A DNA stretch of 64,000 nt from contig NZ_LT985188.1 of the NCBI RefSeq assembly GCF_900289045.1, forward strand, positions 1,984,001-2,048,000. The letters are read 5' to 3'. Positions 58,817 to 64,000 of the stretch are shown one piece after another. The notes under the pieces were generated by a model, which searched no databases, was not told the origin of the DNA, and saw nothing but the letters and a program-made list of their open reading frames with translations. This DNA comes from Micropruina glycogenica (lineage in GTDB: Bacteria > Actinomycetota > Actinomycetes > Propionibacteriales > Propionibacteriaceae). The position numbers and the translations under genes were made by a program. The number at the start of each line of letters is the position of its first letter. Within the stretch, counting starts at the first letter, position 1.

Positions 58817-59778
58817 GCCGCCACCTCAATCATTCGTTCACCGGCCCGCAGCCGCGCCGAGGCGGCTCGCGGGTTGATCTGCACCTCGTCCGCGCCCGGA
58901 CGCTCCGCGCCCCGGGTCAGCAGCACCAGTCGCGCGCGCAGCTCCGGCGGCACCGCCGGCAGCCCGCGGGGGGCGCGGTCGGTGGCCGCCTCGCGCAGTG
59001 CGTTCTTCACCAGACGGTCCTCGCCCGAGTGGTAGGCCAGCACTGCCAGCCGTCCACCGGGGGCCAGCGCGTCCATGGCGGCCGGCAGCAGGCCGGTGAG
59101 CGCGACCAACTCGTCGTTGACGGCGATGCGTAGTGCCTGGAACGTTCTTTTCGCCGGGTGGCCGCCGGCGGCTCGGGCCGCGGCCGGAATGGCCGACTCG
59201 ATCACCCGAACCAGCCGTGCCGAGGTGTCGAACGGCTCGCTCGCCCGCTCGGCCACGATGCGGCGGGCGATGCGGTCGGCGAACCGCTCTTCGCCGAACC
59301 GGCGCAGCATCTGGGTGAGTTCGCCGGTCGAGGCGGTGTTCACCAGGTCGGCCGCGGTGAGCGGCTGGGTGTCGTCCATGCGCATGTCGAGCGGGGCGTC
59401 GACGCTGTAGGCGAACCCGCGATCGCGGCGGTCGATCTGCATCGACGACAACCCCAGGTCGGCCAGAATCGCCTGCACCAGCGGGCGTCCGGCCTGCGCG
59501 AGAACGTCGGGCAGTTCGTCGTAGCGCGCCTGGAACAGCTGCACCCGATCACCGAAAGGGGCGAGCCGCTCGCCCGCCAGCGCGAGGGCGTGCTGGTCGC
59601 GGTCGATGCCGATCAGCGTGGCTTCGGGGCAGGCGGTGAGCATGGCCTCGGCGTGGCCGCCCAGGCCGAGCGTGCAGTCGACGTAGACCGAACCGGGCGC
59701 CTGCAACGGGGGGCTGAGCAGTTCGACGATGCGGGCGCACATGACCGGCACGTGCGCCGCAGCCTGCTGCCCGCTCAT
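58813..59778 (-). CDS. rsmH: 16S rRNA (cytosine-1402-N4)-methyltransferase
   Basis: Methylates C1402 in the decoding centre of 16S rRNA. The 321-residue product has HVPVMCARIVELLSPPL near the start, the SAM motif DCTLGLGGHAEAML near 33, GIDRDQHAL near 58, the small inserted domain (about 110-215) and AYHSGEDRLVKNALRE near 242 (an S-G-E-D variant of the usual SLEDR). ATG at 59778 follows GGAGGAAGGG; the open frame upstream runs through the leader RNA without similarity. It follows the mraW RNA element. Confidence 0.95.
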   Translation of the reverse strand: MSGQQAAAHVPVMCARIVELLSPPLQAPGSVYVDCTLGLGGHAEAMLTACPEATLIGIDRDQHALALAGERLAPFGDRVQLFQARYDELPDVLAQAGRPLVQAILADLGLSSMQIDRRDRGFAYSVDAPLDMRMDDTQPLTAADLVNTASTGELTQMLRRFGEERFADRIARRIVAERASEPFDTSARLVRVIESAIPAAARAAGGHPAKRTFQALRIAVNDELVALTGLLPAAMDALAPGGRLAVLAYHSGEDRLVKNALREAATDRAPRGLPAVPPELRARLVLLTRGAERPGADEVQINPRAASARLRAGERMIEVAA

Positions 59779-59806
59779 CTCGACCCTTCCTCCATCTTGA
59801 TGGCGC

Positions 59807-59907
59807 GTCGCGTGCGCCGTGGTTTCAATCCGCGGGTACCGCCTGGCACCGGGGAAGGTGCGCCAGGAGGCGGAAGCCCCTCGGATTGAAGCCGCACCGC
59901 ACGCGAC
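59807..59907 (-). ncRNA. mraW RNA motif (structured leader upstream of rsmH)
   Basis: Three nested inverted repeats on the minus strand: GTCGCGTGCG/CGCACGCGAC (ten pairs, outermost), TTCAATCCG/CGGATTGAA (nine pairs) and CCTGGC-CACC/GGTG-CCAGG closing a TTCCCC-containing loop, with a conserved-looking CTTCCGCC stretch between the second and third. It lies between mraZ and rsmH, exactly where the actinobacterial mraW RNA motif (a cis-regulatory candidate of unknown ligand) is found. It ends 28 bases before the rsmH start. Confidence 0.75.
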
Positions 59908-59927
59908 GGTGAAGCTTGGTGGTGCGG

Positions 59928-60356
59928 TCAGCCCGCGCCGTACTCTTCGTCGTCCAGTTCTGCGAAGGCCTCTTCCTGCGCCGCGGCGTAGGTGGCCCAG
60001 GCCTCCGCGTCCCACACCTCGATGTGGTCCAACGCTCCGATCACCACGACCTCGCGCTGCAGGCCCGCGTATCTGCGCAGGTGCTCCGGAACCGAGATGC
60101 GCCCCTGGCCGTCAGGAGCGGACGACTCGGCACCCGAGGCGAACATGCGCTGCTGCGAGCGCACCTTCGCCAGGCCGGACGAGGCACTCATCATGCGATC
60201 GGCGGCCGCCTGGTAGGCGACCGGGGTGAAGATCCCCAAACAACGCTCGGGCTGCCTGGTGATGACGAGACCCCCGTTCAGTTCCTCACGGAACTTGGCG
60301 GGGAGGAAGAAGCGGCCTTTGTCATCGAGCTTCGGGGTGTGGGTGCCCAGGAACAC
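59928..60356 (-). CDS. mraZ: Transcriptional regulator MraZ
   Basis: 142-residue AbrB-fold DNA-binding protein, first gene of the dcw cluster and its regulator. Two MraZ domains: MFLGTHTPKLDDKGRFFLPA (N-terminal copy) and APDGQGRISVPEHLRRYA (C-terminal copy), each with the DxxGRxxLP-type loop. GTG at 60356 follows GAAGGGGGG. Its operator repeats lie 28-64 bases upstream of the start, which supports autoregulation. Divergent from the moxR operon. Confidence 0.95.
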   Translation of the reverse strand: MFLGTHTPKLDDKGRFFLPAKFREELNGGLVITRQPERCLGIFTPVAYQAAADRMMSASSGLAKVRSQQRMFASGAESSAPDGQGRISVPEHLRRYAGLQREVVVIGALDHIEVWDAEAWATYAAAQEEAFAELDDEEYGAG

Positions 60357-60383
60357 GCGGGCACCCCCCTTCGCCTTGATCCT

Positions 60384-60420
60384 CCACTTAGCACCACTTT
60401 ACCCCACTTTGCTCCACCAG
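60384..60420 (-). promoter_or_regulatory. MraZ operator: four direct repeats at 10-base spacing
   Basis: Minus strand reads TGGTGG then AAGTGG three times, each hexamer exactly ten bases from the next (plus-strand CCACTT at 60384, 60394 and 60404, CCACCA at 60414). MraZ is a ring-shaped oligomer known to bind such G-rich direct repeats one helical turn apart upstream of mraZ. A possible core promoter lies just upstream: TTTGCA, 16 bases, TAGGGG (60425-60452, minus strand). Confidence 0.8.
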
Positions 60421-60461
60421 GCACCCCCTACAGGGCCCCTGTTGCGTGCAAATCCGCCCGG

Positions 60462-60467
60462 TAGGGT
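60462..60467 (+). promoter_or_regulatory. Probable -10 element of the moxR operon
   Basis: TAGGGT on the plus strand, 30 bases before the moxR GTG. A clear -35 at standard spacing is not visible (TTGCGT is 14 bases away). The intergenic region is shared with the divergent mraZ promoter. Confidence 0.45.
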
Positions 60468-60496
60468 TACTGCAGGCCATCACAGAGGGGGACCCG

Positions 60497-61462
<966 letters not shown>

Positions 61463-61469
61463 GCCGGTC

Positions 61470-62669
61470 ATGATTCGGCTGACCAGCAGGGGGCTGGCCC
61501 TGCTGTCCACCGGGACGGCGCTGCTGATCGCGGCGTCGTTCACCGGGCTGCGGGCACTGGCCTGGCCGGGTGGGCTGCTGATCGGACTGGTCGCCGCGGG
61601 TGCGCTGCTGGCCGCCCGTTCGGCGCGGCAGCCGCGGGTGCGCCGCCGGCTGCTGCCCGACCGGCTGGCGGCCGGCGCCCCGGTGCGGGTGACGCTCGAC
61701 CTTGAGCGCGACAGCATGGGCGCCGGCGCGTGGAGCGTGGTGGAGGAAAAGGTGCCGCCCGAACTGTCGGGCGCTGCGGCGTTGGCCGTGCCGTCGGGCT
61801 GGGGACGCCTGCGCAGCCTGCAGACCTACCAGCTCGGCACGCACGTGCGGGGTCGCTTTCCGGTCGGCCCGAGCGTGTGGGTCACCACCGACCCGTTGGG
61901 CTTGGCCACCACCAGGCGCCAACTGAGCGGCACGAACCTGCTCACCGTGACGCCGGCGATCCACGCTCTCGGCGGGGCGCTGCGCGGGGCCGGGGCCGGG
62001 CTGAGCGGCGAATCAGCCCACCGGCGCAGCAGCTTGCTGGGCGCAGACGACGCGCTGATTCGCGAGTACCGCCCCCGCGACGAGATGCGCCGCATTCACT
62101 GGCCGTCCACGGCCCGCACCGGTTCGCTGATGGTGCGCCGCGAGGAGCACGCCTGGGAGCCGAGCGCGCTGATTCTGCTCGACAACCGATCCGAGTCGCA
62201 CACCGGGGTGGGCTCGCGCTCGAGCTTCGAATGGGCGGTCTCGGCCGCGGCGTCCATCGGTGTGCACCTGCTCGACGCGGGCTACGACATCGACCTGGTG
62301 GACGCCGCCGGCAACTCCCTGGCCGCCGTCGAGGGCGACTCGGTGCGCGAGGCGCTGCTCGACCATCTCACCGACGCCCGGCTCGGCAACGCCTACGAGT
62401 TGGCCGGCGCGATCGGTCCGGGCGACCGGGCCCGCGGCCAGTTGCTGATCGCCGTGCTCGGCCGGCTGTCGCACGCCGACGCGATCACGCTGACCAATGC
62501 CCGCCGCGATGGACGGCTCTGCCGTGCGATCATCATTCAGCCGGCACCCGACGGCGACGACGACCCCGCCGAAGCACTCATCGCGGGCGGCTGGCACGTG
62601 GTGCGTCCGGCTGCCCAGCTGAGCGTCGCCGACGCCTGGGCGGCCCTCGACTGGGGTGGCCGGCGATGA
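61470..62669 (+). CDS. DUF58 domain protein with two N-terminal membrane helices
   Basis: 399 residues. Two membrane helices (about 6-24 and 30-48) form a hairpin; a beta-rich region follows (about 60-185), then the DUF58 core REYRPRDEMRRIHWPSTART (about 205-224) and a vWA-like fold (about 240-360, LILLDNRSES). It is the standard partner of MoxR ATPases; the biochemical role is unknown. It starts seven bases after moxR and overlaps the next gene by four bases (ATGA). Confidence 0.9.
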   Translation: MIRLTSRGLALLSTGTALLIAASFTGLRALAWPGGLLIGLVAAGALLAARSARQPRVRRRLLPDRLAAGAPVRVTLDLERDSMGAGAWSVVEEKVPPELSGAAALAVPSGWGRLRSLQTYQLGTHVRGRFPVGPSVWVTTDPLGLATTRRQLSGTNLLTVTPAIHALGGALRGAGAGLSGESAHRRSSLLGADDALIREYRPRDEMRRIHWPSTARTGSLMVRREEHAWEPSALILLDNRSESHTGVGSRSSFEWAVSAAASIGVHLLDAGYDIDLVDAAGNSLAAVEGDSVREALLDHLTDARLGNAYELAGAIGPGDRARGQLLIAVLGRLSHADAITLTNARRDGRLCRAIIIQPAPDGDDDPAEALIAGGWHVVRPAAQLSVADAWAALDWGGRR

Positions 62670-64000
62670 GAGGGTCCGACCGCCTCGGGCTGGCGCTGAT
62701 GGCCGCGCTGGCGCTGTCGCTGACGGCGCTCGAACCGGTGACCGCCGACGGCAGGCTGTATCTGGAAGCGCTGGCGATGATCGTCGTGGTGTGCGCCAGC
62801 GGCATCGTCACCCGCCGGCTGCTGCCCACCGACCGCGGCGCGCGACTGATTCAGGCCCTGGTCGCGTTCGCGGCGCTGGTCGCGCTGGCCATGTTCGAGG
62901 GCGTCAGCACCAACCCGTTCGGAATCCCCGACCTGCTGGCCACCGCCCTGCGCTGGACCGTGGAGTCGTCGGCCCCGATGCCGCCCAACCAGGCGGTGCG
63001 AATCGTGGCCGTGACAGCGGTCACCCTGCTGGCCTTGCTGGCCGACCAGTTGTCGATCTCGCTCAGCAACCCCGGCGCCGCGCTGCTGCCCTTGGGCGTG
63101 CCCTACCTGATCGCTGCGTTCGCCCTGCCGACCCTGGTGACCTTCTGGCCGTTGCTGTGGCTGGCCGTCGGCTATGTGCTGGTGCTGCTGGCCGATGCAG
63201 CCGACCGCAGTCGGGTGCTGCGCTTTCAGGCTGTGGGTGGTTCACGCTGGGGCATGCTGCTCGGCGGCGCGATCAGCCTGCTGTGCGCGCTGCTGGTGGC
63301 CGGCCTGGCCGGTGTGTTCACCCCGGGCCTCGACCCTGACCGCGGCGCGCCGTTCAGTGGGCAGGGGCCGGTGCAGATGGGCGATCCGTCGCTCGACCTG
63401 CGACGCAACCTGCAGCAGCCGATGGACCGCCGGGTGATCAGCTACACCACCGGCCGCGACACCGGCTCATACCTGCGCATGACCTCGTTGCCGGCCTTCG
63501 ACGAGACCGGCTTTCACCTCAACCCGATCGACCTGATGACCGGCTCGCTGCCGGCCCCCGAGGGCGCACCGGGCGGCCTGGCCCGGTTCACCATCGAGGT
63601 GGCCGTCGACGACTTCAACGCCGAATGGCTGCCGCTGCCCTACGCCCCGGCGGCCTTCACCGCCGACGGCGACTGGCGCTACGACCCGGTGTCTCTCAGC
63701 GTGCTGTCGGCCGGCCCGCAGCAGAAGCGGGCCACCAACGGCCTGACGTACTCGGCAACGGTGGTCGACGTGACGCCGACCCGCGCCGAATTGTCCCGGG
63801 CCATCGCCGGACGGCCCCGCGACACCTTCACCGCCGCGCTGCCCGCCGACTTTCCCACCGAGATCATCGAGATCGCCAGGCGAATCACCAGTGCGGCCAA
63901 AACCGACGGCGAGAAGGCGATCCTGCTGCAGGACTGGCTGCGCTCGTCGGTGTTCAGCTACAGCACCGAACCGGCGCCCGGCTCGGGCTACGAGGCGTTG
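62666..64000 (+). CDS. Transglutaminase-like membrane protein (TgpA/DUF3488 type), N-terminal part
   Basis: The frame is open from ATG 62666 to the window end (445 residues). The first ~215 residues contain six or seven membrane helices (for example LGLALMAALALSLTAL and LWLAVGYVLVLLADAADRS), followed by an extracytoplasmic region. This is the DUF3488 plus transglutaminase-like layout of TgpA proteins, the third member of moxR-DUF58-tgpA operons. The last visible residues, DGEKAILLQDWLRSSVFSY, are the helix that precedes the transglutaminase core; the Cys-His-Asp triad lies beyond the window and cannot be checked. Confidence 0.85.
   Translation, partial: MRGSDRLGLALMAALALSLTALEPVTADGRLYLEALAMIVVVCASGIVTRRLLPTDRGARLIQALVAFAALVALAMFEGVSTNPFGIPDLLATALRWTVESSAPMPPNQAVRIVAVTAVTLLALLADQLSISLSNPGAALLPLGVPYLIAAFALPTLVTFWPLLWLAVGYVLVLLADAADRSRVLRFQAVGGSRWGMLLGGAISLLCALLVAGLAGVFTPGLDPDRGAPFSGQGPVQMGDPSLDLRRNLQQPMDRRVISYTTGRDTGSYLRMTSLPAFDETGFHLNPIDLMTGSLPAPEGAPGGLARFTIEVAVDDFNAEWLPLPYAPAAFTADGDWRYDPVSLSVLSAGPQQKRATNGLTYSATVVDVTPTRAELSRAIAGRPRDTFTAALPADFPTEIIEIARRITSAAKTDGEKAILLQDWLRSSVFSYSTEPAPGSGYEAL

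Overview
The window is high-GC chromosomal DNA of an actinomycete (Actinomycetota). Diagnostic genes are rbpA, whiA, a mycothiol-dependent maleylpyruvate isomerase family gene, divIVA/wag31, sepF, an ANTAR response regulator of the PdtaR type, and a division cluster without ftsA. Stop-start overlaps of the ATGA or GTGA type and GTG starts are frequent. Propionibacteriales is a plausible order, but the sequence alone does not prove it. Nearly everything is conserved core genome; I see no prophage, CRISPR array or defence island.

Layout. (1) 1-4.6 kb: the end of pgl, then, on the minus strand, gap-pgk-tpiA-secG-rbpA. (2) 4.8-13.1 kb, minus strand: whiA, yvcK, rapZ, uvrC and uvrA, with the wreck of an SRPBCC gene after uvrA. 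(3) 13.1-23.3 kb: two plus-strand enzymes, a decayed DUF1761 gene, terC behind a yybP-ykoY (Mn2+) riboswitch, uvrB, three membrane or zinc-ribbon proteins, coaE and rpsA. (4) 23.5-30.7 kb, an accessory block between rpsA and polA: one intact insertion sequence, a sulfate ABC operon with its own Rrf2 regulator, a maltokinase-cap-like gene and repeat-rich spacers. (5) 30.7-41 kb: polA, a thioesterase, a PrmC-related methyltransferase, an ANTAR regulator, tRNA-Leu(CAA), a dehydrogenase/carbohydrate-kinase pair, pyk. (6) 40.2-60.4 kb: the complete division and cell wall (dcw) cluster on the minus strand, from mraZ to ftsZ, then pgeF-sepF-yggT-divIVA-traR-lspA-rluD, with MraZ operator repeats and a structured mraW leader RNA. 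(7) 60.5-64 kb: a divergent moxR-DUF58-transglutaminase operon that runs off the window.

How the parts connect. The clearest coordinated signal is regulatory. uvrA, uvrB, uvrC and polA, four separate transcription units, carry the same promoter layout: TGTCG, three bases, eight bases, TAnnnT, seven bases, start codon. This matches the RecA-independent (PafBC-type) DNA-damage promoter known from mycobacteria and makes all four transcripts leaderless. secG, pyk and the maleylpyruvate isomerase gene share the TAnnnT-N7-start part without the TGTC element.

No undescribed multi-gene system was found. The best leads are the shared DNA-repair promoter, an insertion sequence with duplicated terminal motifs abutting the rpsA promoter, palindromic repeats confined to convergent gene ends, a PrsW-like protein with altered catalytic motifs, and a possible AUA start for lspA.
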